NCBI GenBank assembly: GCA_000949895.1
Contig: JWIT01000008.1
Location: forward strand, 1-64,000
Source: Agrobacterium arsenijevicii
GTDB taxonomy: Bacteria; Pseudomonadota; Alphaproteobacteria; Rhizobiales; Rhizobiaceae
Direction of reading: 5' to 3'
DNA: 64,000 nt
Every line of letters starts with the position of its first letter. Position 1 is the stretch's first letter. A program made the position numbers and the translations under genes. This document shows positions 26,167 to 35,102 of this stretch, piece after piece. The notes under the pieces are model-generated. The model did not search any database. It was not told where the DNA came from and saw only the letters and a list, made by a program, of their open reading frames with translations.

Positions 26167-26874
26167 TCAAGCCTGCCAGCCGTCTTGCGCTTTTTTCAGC
26201 AGCGGCGTGGCGAAAACACCCCTCACCCGCTCCGGCCATTCCGGCCCGAAAGCGGCGATTTTTTGCTCCCAGCGATCCGATTGCAGCATGGCCGCGCCGA
26301 TTGCCACCGGCCGGATACCGGACGAGGCGAGAAGCGAAAGACCTGAAATGATGGAACTGCCGCTGGAGATGACATCATCCACCAATGCCACCCGCCTGCC
26401 TTCGATCAGCGGCAACATGCGCGGATCGATATAAAGCCGTTTTTCCTGCTTGGTGGTGATGGAGGACATCGGCACCGACAGTTCCTCCAGATACCAGAAT
26501 TTGCGCGAGGTGCCGAGCGGCACGTATCGCGAATGGCCGAGATGACGGGCGACGGCAGCAGCGAGCGTCAGTCCCAGCGTCGGCAGGCCGATCACGACAT
26601 CCGGTTTGAAGGGGCGAAGCTTTTCGGCGAGATCGGCGGCCAGCACCTCCAGCACGTCGAAAGAGGCCTGATTGACGATGAGCGAGGCGAGCGCATGTTC
26701 GCCATCCGCCAAAGGCCGGATCGGCAGACAGATTTGCCGCCCGTCATCCAGCTCCGCCGGAAAGAACGCAGAATGCGGGCCTGCCGTTTCGAATGTGCGG
26801 GGCGGAAGAACATCCTGCCAGAACTCATGCGGAGCGGCAGGGGATGCGGCGGCGGGCGATGCGGATTGCGGCAT
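26167..26874 (-). CDS. Phosphoribosyltransferase-domain protein
   Basis: A 235-residue type I phosphoribosyltransferase. The PRPP-binding loop is RRVALVDDVISSGSSIISGL. DVVIGLPTLGLTLAAAVARH is the preceding strand-loop, and SRYVPLGTSRKFWYLEEL the hood region. Such proteins salvage purine or pyrimidine bases, but the subgroup is not assignable by eye. The start at 26874 (MPQSASPAAASPAAPHEFWQ) has AAGGAA upstream. It is divergent from an M20 hydrolase. A purine-salvage operon lies 3 kb away, yet nothing joins them directly. Confidence 0.8.
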   Translation of the reverse strand: MPQSASPAAASPAAPHEFWQDVLPPRTFETAGPHSAFFPAELDDGRQICLPIRPLADGEHALASLIVNQASFDVLEVLAADLAEKLRPFKPDVVIGLPTLGLTLAAAVARHLGHSRYVPLGTSRKFWYLEELSVPMSSITTKQEKRLYIDPRMLPLIEGRRVALVDDVISSGSSIISGLSLLASSGIRPVAIGAAMLQSDRWEQKIAAFGPEWPERVRGVFATPLLKKAQDGWQA

Positions 26875-27082
26875 CGGTTTTCCTTTCAGAAGCGGGACGG
26901 CAAAAGCGGAAGCGGTTTTCATCCGCGCCATCCCCATTCGGCATATCAGGCATTTCGACAACCGCAGGCATGCGGCGGGTTCATTTCATTGGGTTTTTCA
27001 GCTAGAAGGAAACAAAGCAACAGGCATTCGGACAAGCCCACCTATGGCGCGGGTTTTTCCCATATTCAAGGACAAGCTGCCC

Positions 27083-28255
27083 ATGAGACTGCTGGACCGC
27101 ATCGGCGAGGACCTGCCATTCCTGACGGAGCTTCGTCACGATCTGCACGCACACCCGGAACTGGGCTTCGAAGAGGAGAGAACGAGCGCCATCGTCGCCG
27201 ATCTTCTCGAAAGAGCCGGGCTGAAGGTGCATCGCGGCCTTGGCGGCACCGGCGTCGTCGGCACCCTGCAGGTGGGCAACGGCACCCGCAGCATCGGCCT
27301 TCGCGCCGACATGGATGCGCTGGCCATGCCCGAGCTTGCCGAAAGACCTTACAAATCGAAGTTTCCCGGCAAGATGCATGCCTGCGGCCATGATGGCCAC
27401 ACCGCCTTGTTGCTCGGTGCTGCGCGTTATCTCGCCAGCACCCGTGATTTTTCCGGCACCGTGCACTTCATCTTCCAGCCCGCTGAAGAAGGCCGTGGCG
27501 GCGCGAAAAAAATGGTCGAGGACGGGCTTTTCGAGCTGTTTCCCTGCGATGCGGTTTATGGCCTGCACAACATGCCGGGGCTTGGCATCGATGAGATGGC
27601 CGTGGTGGAAGGCCCACAGCTCGCCTCTTCCGATAGCTGGCGTGTCACCTTCAAAGGCATCGGCACCCACGGCGCCAAGCCGCATCTCGGTCGTGACCCG
27701 GTAACGGCCGCCGGCACCTTCCTCTCTTCGCTGCAAAGCATCGTCGGCCGCGTCGTCGACCCGCTGCAACCCGCCGTCGTCAGCGCCTGCTCGGTGCAGG
27801 CGGGCGACCCGAAGGCACTCAACGTCATTCCCGATCTGGTCGAAATCGGCGGCACGGCACGCGCCTATGCGCCTGAGGTGCGCAACCAGCTGGAAGCGGA
27901 AATCGGCAGGCTCGCCAAGGGCACGGCGGCGATGTTCGGCATCGAGGCAAGTTACGAATTCATCCGCCGCATTCCACCCGTCATCAACGAGGCGGATGCG
28001 ACGAAACGGGCGCTCCGGGCCGCAAAAACGGTGTTTGGCAACAAGGCCCGCACCGCTTTCCAACCCTCGACCGCCGGCGACGACTTCGCCTTCTTCGCCG
28101 GTGAAGCTCCCGGCTGTTACGTCTGGCTCGGCAACGGCCCGGCGGTGGATGGCGCGTTGCACCACAACACCTCCTACGACTTCAACGACGCGGCAATCGT
28201 TCCCGGTGTGGCTTTCTGGGCGACGCTGGTGGAGCAGGAACTGGCGGCGGAATAA
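27083..28255 (+). CDS. M20 family amidohydrolase (hippurate hydrolase type)
   Basis: A 390-residue paralogue of the enzyme at 6899-8068. Landmarks: LRHDLHAHPELGFEEERT, ADMDALAMPE, MHACGHDGHTALLLGAARYL, FQPAEEGRGGAKKM, GLHNMPGLGIDEMAV and AGDDFAFFAGEAPG. It should remove an acyl group from an N-acyl amino acid or dipeptide. The start at 27083 has AAGGA upstream and gives the family N-terminus MRLLDRIGEDLPFLTELR; ATG 27044 is an alternative. It is divergent from the phosphoribosyltransferase gene and ends at a strong bidirectional terminator. Confidence 0.9.
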   Translation: MRLLDRIGEDLPFLTELRHDLHAHPELGFEEERTSAIVADLLERAGLKVHRGLGGTGVVGTLQVGNGTRSIGLRADMDALAMPELAERPYKSKFPGKMHACGHDGHTALLLGAARYLASTRDFSGTVHFIFQPAEEGRGGAKKMVEDGLFELFPCDAVYGLHNMPGLGIDEMAVVEGPQLASSDSWRVTFKGIGTHGAKPHLGRDPVTAAGTFLSSLQSIVGRVVDPLQPAVVSACSVQAGDPKALNVIPDLVEIGGTARAYAPEVRNQLEAEIGRLAKGTAAMFGIEASYEFIRRIPPVINEADATKRALRAAKTVFGNKARTAFQPSTAGDDFAFFAGEAPGCYVWLGNGPAVDGALHHNTSYDFNDAAIVPGVAFWATLVEQELAAE

Positions 28256-28282
28256 CGCCAGCAGCCACTTTCCCAAAGCTGA

Positions 28283-28317
28283 AAAGCCGGGCAACACCAA
28301 TCGTGCTGCCCGGCTTT
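28283..28317. terminator. Bidirectional terminator between M20 hydrolase and drug exporter
   Basis: AAAGCCGGGCA (28283-28293) and TGCCCGGCTTT (28307-28317) form a perfect 11-bp stem with a 13-base loop. It lies between the convergent hydrolase and exporter genes, followed by TTTCTCTCT on the plus strand and by a short T-run on the minus strand. Confidence 0.85.
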
Positions 28318-28322
28318 CTCTC

Positions 28323-29513
28323 TCAGATGTTCCGGCGGTTCAGCAAATACAGCGCCGTCAGGACAATGCAGGCCATGACGGACGCATAGGCGACCACCGG
28401 CCATGCCGTATCACCCGGCAGGATGATGACCGCCAGCGTGCCCGCTATTCCCACACACAGACTTTGAATGCAGAAATAAAAGGCGACGGCCGTACCTGCC
28501 ATGTGCCCGAACTCCTCCAGCGCGCCATTGGCGGTAACCGAGACCGTAAAAACGATGCCGACCGCCATGACCCACATCGGCACGATGAACGTCAGGAACG
28601 ACGGGACCGCCCCGACTTCACCTGCGGTGAACAGAAGCGCGCCCACCAGCAACAGGGCCATGCCCCTGACGAGACTGCCCTGCACACCCCATCTGGCGAC
28701 GAAAAACTTCGCAAAACGGGTGGTAACGATCATGGCGATCGCCACCGTTGCAAAAGCCAGGCTGAACTCCACTTCGGAGAGACCTGCCCTGCCGATCATG
28801 ACGCGCGGAGCGGTAGAGAAGAATACGAAAAACGTCCCCATGGCAGCACTGAACCCAAGCGTATAGGTCCAGAAGCGGCCGCTGCCCAGCATGCGCAAAG
28901 GCGATGGGCGCGACATCGCTGCCGTCACCGGTCGGGTTTCGCTCCAGTTTATCACGGCGGCAACCGTGGCAATGAGAGCCGCCGCCCCCAGGGTGACGAA
29001 GATGGCACGCCAGCCGAATTCATTGGCGATGATCGCCCCGACAATCGGGCCGAGGGCCGGGACGAATGCGAGAATGGAGCTGAACGTGCCGTATATCGTC
29101 GTTGCTTCCGGACGATCCGCGTAGACGTCGCGAACGGTGGCGAAAGTGGCAACCAATGCCGCCGCCGCACCGGCCGCCTGAAGGAACCGGAACACGATGA
29201 AGGCACTCGCGGTCGTCACGGCCGCAAGGCAGAAAGAGGCTACGACGAACAGTAGGGCACCACCAAGCAAAACCGGCCGGCGACCAATGCGGTCCGAGAT
29301 TGGGCCGAACACGATTTGGCCAAGGCCGAGCATCACCATGTAAACGGTGAGCGTCAGCTGGATGACGACGGGTGTCGTGCCGAGAGCTTCCGGCATGATG
29401 GGGACGACCGGCAGGTAAATATCCATCGCCAGCGAGGCGAGAATATCAAAGGGAGCCATAAGCAGCATTGCTGCAAACAGCGATCTCCCCCAAACGGGAG
29501 TTTGAATAGACAT
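28323..29513 (-). CDS. CmlA/FloR-like chloramphenicol/florfenicol efflux MFS transporter
   Basis: A 396-residue 12-helix proton-driven drug exporter of the Bcr/CflA group. It follows FloR almost colinearly from the first residues: MAPFDILASLAMDIYLPVVP near residue 19, GPISDRIGRRPVLLGGA (motif A), LVATFATVRDVYADRPEATT, LAFVPALGPIVGA, FFVFFSTAPRVMIG and MWVMAVGIVFTVSVTANGAL. FloR is recalled as about 404 residues. The ATG at 29513 matches the FloR start; the longer frame would begin with TTG inside a leader hairpin. The 5' leader encodes MGASKSADK and a stem-loop, suggesting drug-inducible attenuation. Substrate range is inferred from family resemblance. Confidence 0.88.
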   Translation of the reverse strand: MSIQTPVWGRSLFAAMLLMAPFDILASLAMDIYLPVVPIMPEALGTTPVVIQLTLTVYMVMLGLGQIVFGPISDRIGRRPVLLGGALLFVVASFCLAAVTTASAFIVFRFLQAAGAAAALVATFATVRDVYADRPEATTIYGTFSSILAFVPALGPIVGAIIANEFGWRAIFVTLGAAALIATVAAVINWSETRPVTAAMSRPSPLRMLGSGRFWTYTLGFSAAMGTFFVFFSTAPRVMIGRAGLSEVEFSLAFATVAIAMIVTTRFAKFFVARWGVQGSLVRGMALLLVGALLFTAGEVGAVPSFLTFIVPMWVMAVGIVFTVSVTANGALEEFGHMAGTAVAFYFCIQSLCVGIAGTLAVIILPGDTAWPVVAYASVMACIVLTALYLLNRRNI

Positions 29514-29585
29514 GAGAATTAATCCGCTCAAATGAGGACATTTGGCGGCGTCTGCCCGATGGAACAGGGATTGCTCGACAGAACG

Positions 29586-29614
29586 CCGCAACAACGAAAA
29601 TATCGTCGTTGCGG
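29586..29614 (-). promoter_or_regulatory. Attenuator stem-loop upstream of the CmlA/FloR-like gene
   Basis: The RNA-sense arms CCGCAACGACGA (29614-29603) and TCGTTGTTGCGG (29597-29586) pair over 12 bases with one G-U pair and a 5-base loop. The stem begins one base after the stop codon of the leader peptide. The 3' arm TTGCGGCG can alternatively pair with CGCCGCCAA (29550-29542) nearer the exporter start. A ribosome halted on the leader would cover the first arm and favour the second pairing. Which fold hides the exporter start is not clear. Confidence 0.6.
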
Positions 29615-29615
29615 C

Positions 29616-29645
29616 TTACTTATCTGCTGACTTCGAGGCACCCAT
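29616..29645 (-). CDS. Leader peptide MGASKSADK (cmlA-type stalling leader)
   Basis: A nine-codon reading frame, MGASKSADK then TAA, lies 103 bases upstream of the exporter ATG. AGGA is nine bases before its ATG; another ATG three codons upstream is too close to that AGGA. The recalled leader of cmlA is MSTSKNADK, known as a chloramphenicol-induced ribosome pause site, and the pattern SK-x-ADK is shared exactly. A stem-loop starts directly after the stop. The combination supports translational or transcriptional attenuation of the downstream gene. Confidence 0.7.
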   Translation of the reverse strand: MGASKSADK

Positions 29646-29727
29646 GTTCAACATTCCTATAAAGCGACAGGTAAACAGGGGTTGGATTTAGCAATATACC
29701 GGCTTTTTGGCAACGCTTGGCCCTGAC

Positions 29728-31521
29728 CTAATCAACCACAGCAAGCACCGGGCTCTCCATCACCCGTCCCGTCAACACATCGGCAATGCCCATATCCGTC
29801 TGGTGCGGGCCGATGTTGCAGGCGAGCGTGGCGCCGAAGCAGGCCTTGAAGACGAGATAGGGCGGCTGCCATTCGACCACATCGCCGACAGCGGCGCGCA
29901 ATGCTTCGAAAGCCTTTGCCACGTCTTCAAGCGGCGCATCGGAAACGAGGCCGGAGAGCGGCAGCGGTAGAAGCGCAGTCACTTTACCCTGCGAGGCGAC
30001 AGCCATGCCGCCGCCCGCGGCAATGACCGCATTGGCGGCCAATGCCATGTCTTCGGCATTACCGCCGAAGACAGTGAGGTTGTGGCTGTCATGCGAGACG
30101 GTGGTGGCGAAGGCGCCGTTCCAGCTTCCCCAGCCGGTAAGGAAGCCGGTTTTGGTGACAGGATCGGCCATGCCGTGGCGATGGGTGACGGAAATCATCG
30201 TGGCACCTTCAGGCGGGACGACGAAACCGTCCTTCACCGCCGCCTCAGCTTCGCCCCACTGCGTGAAACGTGGGCGGTCGATGGTGGCGAGGCGTATCTT
30301 CGAGCCTTCGGAGGCAACCCGGAAATCATCGGCCTTGCGCTGCGGCAGCTTCATCGAGCCTTCGAGCGTCGTAGCATCGCAGGCAGGAACCTCAACGAGC
30401 ATACGCCCGCCTTCTGCAACCAGCTTGCCACCGGCGAGAACATGGCGTGCCGAAAAGCCGCCCAGATCTTCGAAAACGACGATATCGGCGCGGCGACCGG
30501 CGGCGATGAGGCCGAGATCGGAACGGCCGAGCCGTTGCGCGGCATTGAGGGTCGCAGCACGCAGCGCCCATTCGGGCTTCAACCCGTAACCGACAAGGCG
30601 GCGCACCACATCGTCGAGCCCGCCGCCCCGCAACAGATCATCCGGGAAAACATCGTCGGTGCAGAGCGTTACCGTCTGTGGCAGATGGCCGAGCGCATTC
30701 AGCGCTTCCACGAATTCCGGCAGCAGATGATCGTGCGAGCCGCGCAGCTCGATGGTCAACCCCGCCCGAAGCTTTGCCATCAGGTCTTCAGCCGAGACCA
30801 GCTCGTGATCGGAAGAGACACCCGCCGCCATGAAGGCGTTGAGATCGGCATCCTTCAGGCCGCGCGCATGGCCACAGAGCAGCTTTTCCGAGACAAGCCC
30901 GGCCTGCACGATGTCGCTCATGCGCGGATCGCGCTCGATGACACCGCGCATGTTCATAATTTCGGCAACGCCGCCAACCTGCGGCCACGACAGGATATCG
31001 GCGAGAATGGCAGCGTCGAAATCCGCGCCGCTGCATTCCAGCCCCGGTGCCGACGGTACTGAGGACGGCGCGAGCAGAATGGCGCGCAGCGGCAGGTTTT
31101 CGATGGATTTTGCCGCCCATCGCACCCCGTCCACACCGTGCACATTGCCGAATTCATGCGGGTCCCAGACGATGGTGGTGACGCCACGCGCGACAACCGC
31201 CGCCGCATAGGCAGCCGGTGTAACCATCGAGCTTTCGATATGCATATGCGTGTCGATCAGGCCCGGCGAGACATAGGCACTGGTCGCATCGATGATTTGC
31301 GCAGCGTCGCTACGGCTTGCCGGTTCGTGAACGCTGGCGATCAGCGGACCGACGATGCCAATATCGGCGGCGCGAAGCTCGCCCGTCACCACATCCACCA
31401 ATGTTCCGCCGGTAATGAGAGCATCAAACGGCGCATCGCCACGCGCTGCGGCAACCGCGCGGGTGCGTAGTGGATCGTCGTTGAGATCGGTTGGCTCGCG
31501 CGTCGGGGATTGCGCACTCAT
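29728..31521 (-). CDS. ade: Adenine deaminase
   Basis: A 597-residue amidohydrolase-superfamily enzyme that converts adenine to hypoxanthine and ammonia. The metal motif is GLIDTHMHIESSMVTPAAYA, and the family-specific VVARGVTTIVWDPHEFGNVH follows. Other conserved parts are CGHARGLKDADLNAFMAAGV, TLCTDDVFPDDLL and the C-terminal VSHDSHNLTVFGGNAEDMAL. Its ATG overlaps the stop of the nucleoside hydrolase as ATGA. With that enzyme and the importer upstream it forms a purine salvage operon under a LacI-type regulator. Confidence 0.93.
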   Translation of the reverse strand: MSAQSPTREPTDLNDDPLRTRAVAAARGDAPFDALITGGTLVDVVTGELRAADIGIVGPLIASVHEPASRSDAAQIIDATSAYVSPGLIDTHMHIESSMVTPAAYAAAVVARGVTTIVWDPHEFGNVHGVDGVRWAAKSIENLPLRAILLAPSSVPSAPGLECSGADFDAAILADILSWPQVGGVAEIMNMRGVIERDPRMSDIVQAGLVSEKLLCGHARGLKDADLNAFMAAGVSSDHELVSAEDLMAKLRAGLTIELRGSHDHLLPEFVEALNALGHLPQTVTLCTDDVFPDDLLRGGGLDDVVRRLVGYGLKPEWALRAATLNAAQRLGRSDLGLIAAGRRADIVVFEDLGGFSARHVLAGGKLVAEGGRMLVEVPACDATTLEGSMKLPQRKADDFRVASEGSKIRLATIDRPRFTQWGEAEAAVKDGFVVPPEGATMISVTHRHGMADPVTKTGFLTGWGSWNGAFATTVSHDSHNLTVFGGNAEDMALAANAVIAAGGGMAVASQGKVTALLPLPLSGLVSDAPLEDVAKAFEALRAAVGDVVEWQPPYLVFKACFGATLACNIGPHQTDMGIADVLTGRVMESPVLAVVD

Positions 31522-32438
31522 CGGGCGGCCTCCCGGCGCAGCGCCTCGAGAACCGCAGCCTTTGCGGCTTCGGCATTCACGGTTTCGGCGAAATGCGCGT
31601 TGAAACCCGTCACCTTCTCGGCCCGTATCTCGACCACGGTTCGTCCGCGCGTCAGCGAGGCGTAAAGTTCGACATCGATCCGCGCATGGCGCCAGCCAAG
31701 AAACTCGGAAGTGAAGCCGACAGCGGCAACGGGATCGTAAAGCGCCATGGCGGGTCTGCCACGTCTTGTTGCGATGCCGATGAAACCTTCCAGCAGATCG
31801 GCAATCAGACCGGCGTTTTTACCGCCGGCATTGCGGATCGGCAGCACATCGGCCGGCGAGGCGGTGACCTTGCGGCAGACGTCCAGATCGACCATGCGCA
31901 GCGGCAGGCCGTGGGAAAGCACGATGGCCAGCGCTTCCGGATCGGCAAAGGCGTTGAATTCGGCAGATGCTGTGTGGTTGCCGTTGGTCACGCCACCGCC
32001 CATCCAGGTGAGGTCGGAAATTCTGGCCGCAAGATCGGGTCGTGCGAGGCAAAGCGCTGCGATATTGGTGAGCGGGCCGAGTGCGAGGATGCGCTTCTCG
32101 CCTGCCCCCTCCAGCCAGCCACACAGGGCGGCGAAAGCATCGCACTTCGGCAATGCTGCCGCCTCCGGCAGGCTTTGGCCGACAGTCGGAATGCCGCTAT
32201 CGCCGAGGATAGACTGGGCAGTTTCGAGCGCACCGAGCACCGGCTTCTCGCGACCCTGATGGATCGGCACAGACCAGCCGAAAGCAGCGACGGCCCCGGC
32301 GGCATTGCGGCAGACCGCATCCAGCGTCGAATTGCCGAAGACCAGCGAAATGCCGTCAATGGTAAGGCCTGCCGATTGCACCACCATGATGGCGGCGATA
32401 TCGTCAAAGCCCATATCGGTATCGATCCATACACCCAT
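31518..32438 (-). CDS. Nucleoside hydrolase (inosine/uridine-preferring family)
   Basis: A 306-residue N-ribohydrolase that splits nucleosides into base and ribose. The N-terminal calcium-site motif is MGVWIDTDMGFDDIAAIMVV (DTDMGFDD, a small variant of DTDPGxDD). LALGPLTNIAALCLARPDLA and MGGGVTNGNHTASAEFNAFA are conserved active-site segments. YDPVAAVGF provides the late ligand region. The gene lies between the importer ATPase (two-base gap) and adenine deaminase (overlap). The context favours purine nucleosides such as adenosine. Confidence 0.92.
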   Translation of the reverse strand: MGVWIDTDMGFDDIAAIMVVQSAGLTIDGISLVFGNSTLDAVCRNAAGAVAAFGWSVPIHQGREKPVLGALETAQSILGDSGIPTVGQSLPEAAALPKCDAFAALCGWLEGAGEKRILALGPLTNIAALCLARPDLAARISDLTWMGGGVTNGNHTASAEFNAFADPEALAIVLSHGLPLRMVDLDVCRKVTASPADVLPIRNAGGKNAGLIADLLEGFIGIATRRGRPAMALYDPVAAVGFTSEFLGWRHARIDVELYASLTRGRTVVEIRAEKVTGFNAHFAETVNAEAAKAAVLEALRREAAR

Positions 32439-32440
32439 GA

Positions 32441-33466
32441 TCAGCCAAACACCTTGAGGCTTGCCGCTTTTTCGACCGGCAGGTCGAAGGCGAGCGTATC
32501 ACCGATCGTATGGGCGGCAAGCGCAGCGTCGGTTTCCGCCTTGATGGCCCCGAGCGGCGTATCGAGCAGATATTCGCGGGTATTTCCGGCAAAGGAAGTG
32601 CCGCGCACGGTTCCCTCGAAAGGACCTGAACCGAGGGTGACCATGCGCGGCCGCCAGGCCAGTCCAGATGCTGAAGGGACTGGTCCGGGAATTGATGTTG
32701 TGCCATTTGCGGTTTTCAGCGCGCCGCCTTCCAGCGCGAAGATGTTTTCAAAGCCGACAAAGTCAGCCACGAAGGACGAAACCGGCGCATTGTAGATTTC
32801 TTCCGGCGTGCCGATCTGCTCGATCTTGCCGCCCTTCATGACGACAATGCGGTCGGCCAGCGCCAAGGCCTCGATCTGGTCATGGGTGACGAAGATCATC
32901 GTCACGCCGGTTTCCTTCTGCACGCGCTGCAATTCGGTGCGCATTTCAAGCCTGAGGCGCGCATCGAGGTTGGAGAGCGGCTCGTCAAGCAGCAGTACTT
33001 TCGGCTCCATCACCATGGAGCGCGCTAGCGCCACACGCTGCTGCTGGCCGCCGGAAAGCTCGGCGGGCTTGCGCGACGCGAAGTTGGACAATCCGACCGA
33101 CTTCAGGCCGGAGGCGACCTTGTCGTCCAGCGCCTTGCCGTTCATGCCCTTGAGTTTCAGGCCGAAGGCAACGTTTTCGTAAACCGTCAGGTGCGGGAAG
33201 AGCGCGTAGGACTGGAACACCAGCCCGACGGCGCGCTTGTTGGCAGCGACGCGGGTGATATCGACGCCATCGAGATCGATGCGCCCGCCCGCCACCGGCA
33301 TCAGTCCGGCAATGGCGCGCATCGTGGTGGTCTTGCCGCAGCCGGAAGGCCCCAGCAGCGCGAGAAGTTCGCCCTTGCGGATATCAAGGTCGAGATCCTT
33401 CACGGCGACATTGCCGCCGTAGGCGAGTGAGACTTTTTGGAGCGAAAGGTAATTTGCGTCAGACAT
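32441..33466 (-). CDS. ABC transporter ATP-binding protein, spermidine/putrescine (PotA) type
   Basis: A 341-residue ATPase: GPSGCGKTTTMRAIAGLM, LVFQSYALFPHLTVYENVAF, LSGGQQQRVALARSMVMEP and [18 protein letters not shown]-terminal TOBE-like domain follows (YNAPVSSFVADFVGFENIFA onward). The ATG overlaps the stop of the preceding permease by eight bases. The family moves polyamines, iron or other small solutes; here the nucleoside hydrolase and adenine deaminase downstream suggest a purine nucleoside or derivative. Confidence 0.92.
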   Translation of the reverse strand: MSDANYLSLQKVSLAYGGNVAVKDLDLDIRKGELLALLGPSGCGKTTTMRAIAGLMPVAGGRIDLDGVDITRVAANKRAVGLVFQSYALFPHLTVYENVAFGLKLKGMNGKALDDKVASGLKSVGLSNFASRKPAELSGGQQQRVALARSMVMEPKVLLLDEPLSNLDARLRLEMRTELQRVQKETGVTMIFVTHDQIEALALADRIVVMKGGKIEQIGTPEEIYNAPVSSFVADFVGFENIFALEGGALKTANGTTSIPGPVPSASGLAWRPRMVTLGSGPFEGTVRGTSFAGNTREYLLDTPLGAIKAETDAALAAHTIGDTLAFDLPVEKAASLKVFG

Positions 33467-34238
33467 AACGGGAGAACCCCAGAAAACGTTCGGCCATAAA
33501 AACGATGCCGATGGAAAGGAAGGCGAGCAGCGAGGAGAGTGCGGCGACAGATGGATCGAAGACGATTTCCATGTAGCCCAGCATGTCGATGGGCAACGTG
33601 CGCACGCCCGGACCCGACAGGAACAGCGACACCGGCACCTGATTGAAACTCGTCACGAAACCGAGAATGAAGGCGGACAGGATGCCACCGCGGATATTGG
33701 GCAGCACCACGCGGAAAAATGCGCCAAGCCGCGACGAGCCGAGCAGCACCGCCGCCTCCTCGATATCCGAGCGCAGATTGTTAAGGCTGGCCGAAACCAC
33801 CCGCACCGCATAGGGCAGGATGAGCGCCGTGTGAGCCAGAAACAGGGCAAGCGTGATGCCGATGCCGAAGGGCACGACAAAATACCGCAACAGCGCCAGA
33901 CCGACGATAATGCCCGGCACGATGATCGGTGCGGAAACGATGGTGCGCACGGTTTCTGCAAAAGGCAGCTTGTAGCGCGACATGGCATAGGCGGCCGGAA
34001 TGCCGAGGATAAGCGCCGTGAATGTGCCACCTATGGCAAGGAACATCGACATCGCAAAGCTTTCGCGGAAACTTTCCACGGTGAAGACCTTGGCGATCCA
34101 TTTCAGCGAAAAGCCCTGCGGCGGAAAGGCGAGCGTATCGCCGGCCGAAAACGAGGCCGCAACGATGATGAGGAACGGCCCGATCAGGAAGCCGACGACA
34201 AGCAGGAGCGTGAGCGGAATGAAGAGCTGCCGGGTCAT
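33459..34238 (-). CDS. ABC transporter permease, PotC type
   Basis: A 259-residue permease with six helices, MTRQLFIPLTLLLVVGFLIG at the start. The coupling (EAA) loop is SDIEEAAVLLGSSRLGAFFRVVLPNIRGG. GFVTSFNQVPVSLFLSGPGV is characteristic of PotC-like proteins. It overlaps the upstream permease and downstream ATPase, so the three proteins are probably translated in balance. Confidence 0.9.
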   Translation of the reverse strand: MTRQLFIPLTLLLVVGFLIGPFLIIVAASFSAGDTLAFPPQGFSLKWIAKVFTVESFRESFAMSMFLAIGGTFTALILGIPAAYAMSRYKLPFAETVRTIVSAPIIVPGIIVGLALLRYFVVPFGIGITLALFLAHTALILPYAVRVVSASLNNLRSDIEEAAVLLGSSRLGAFFRVVLPNIRGGILSAFILGFVTSFNQVPVSLFLSGPGVRTLPIDMLGYMEIVFDPSVAALSSLLAFLSIGIVFMAERFLGFSRYV

Positions 34239-35062
34239 TTCTTGTTCCTTGCGGTGGCGATGCGCTTCAGCAGGATATTGGCGGCAAAGCTCATGACGAT
34301 CAGGATGAAAGCGATGACGCTGGCGGCGACAAAATTGTTGGAGACCGTCACTTGCTGGTAAAGCAGGGTTTCCAGCATCAGCACCTTGGAGCCGCCGAGA
34401 ATGGCGGGCGTGATATAGGCCGTGAGCGAACCGGTAAAGACCAGCGTGCCGCCGACAACCAGCCCCTCCTTGGTGAGCGGCAGGATGACCTTCCAGAACA
34501 CCTGCAACCAGTTTGCGCCGAGAACGCGGGCAGCGGCGATCGTATCCTTCGGCATATTTTCCAGTGCGCTGATGAGCGAGATGATCATCAGCGGCAGGAA
34601 CAATTGCAGAAGGCCGATAAAAACCGCCGTTTCGGAAAACAGGATGCGGATTGGCGCGTCGCTCAAACCAACCGCCTGAAGCGCCTGGTTGACGATGCCG
34701 GTTCTGCCGAGAATGACGATCCAGGCATAGGTACGGGCAACCGGCGAAATCATCAGCGGCAAAACCACCAGATTGACCACATGGCCCTTCGTCCCCGGCG
34801 ACAGGTTGACGATGGCAAACGCCGCCGCATAACCCACCACTGCGGAAACGGCTGTCACCATTGCGCCGAGTTTCAGGGTGCGCAGGAAGACCGCCCGGTT
34901 CAGCGGATCGGAAAAGAAATCGGCATAGGCGGACAATGTCCAGCCATCGGCGGTGCGAAAGCCCTCCGACAGAAGCATGAAGACCGGCACAAGAAAGACC
35001 GCCGCCGCGAAAATTGCGGCGGGCAAGGCAAGCGCCAGCGCTTCGGCCCGGTTCTGAAACAT
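34235..35062 (-). CDS. ABC transporter permease, PotB type
   Basis: A 275-residue permease starting MFQNRAEALALALPAAIFAA. The first helix is followed by a periplasmic segment with LSAYADFFSDPLNRAVFLRT. The coupling loop is KDTIAAARVLGANWLQVFWKVILPLTKEG. GTLVFTGSLTAYITPAILGG is typical of PotB. It forms the heterodimer with the PotC-like protein, whose ATG overlaps its stop. Confidence 0.9.
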   Translation of the reverse strand: MFQNRAEALALALPAAIFAAAVFLVPVFMLLSEGFRTADGWTLSAYADFFSDPLNRAVFLRTLKLGAMVTAVSAVVGYAAAFAIVNLSPGTKGHVVNLVVLPLMISPVARTYAWIVILGRTGIVNQALQAVGLSDAPIRILFSETAVFIGLLQLFLPLMIISLISALENMPKDTIAAARVLGANWLQVFWKVILPLTKEGLVVGGTLVFTGSLTAYITPAILGGSKVLMLETLLYQQVTVSNNFVAASVIAFILIVMSFAANILLKRIATARNKK

Positions 35063-35102
35063 TGGTTTATTCCCTGAACGACCATACGGCCGGTTACGGT
35101 TG

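Noticed and set aside
29514..29594. TTG-initiated extension of the drug exporter
   Set aside because: The extension would start inside the attenuator hairpin, and the ATG at 29513 aligns with the first residue of FloR at equal distance from MAPFDILASLAMDIYLP.
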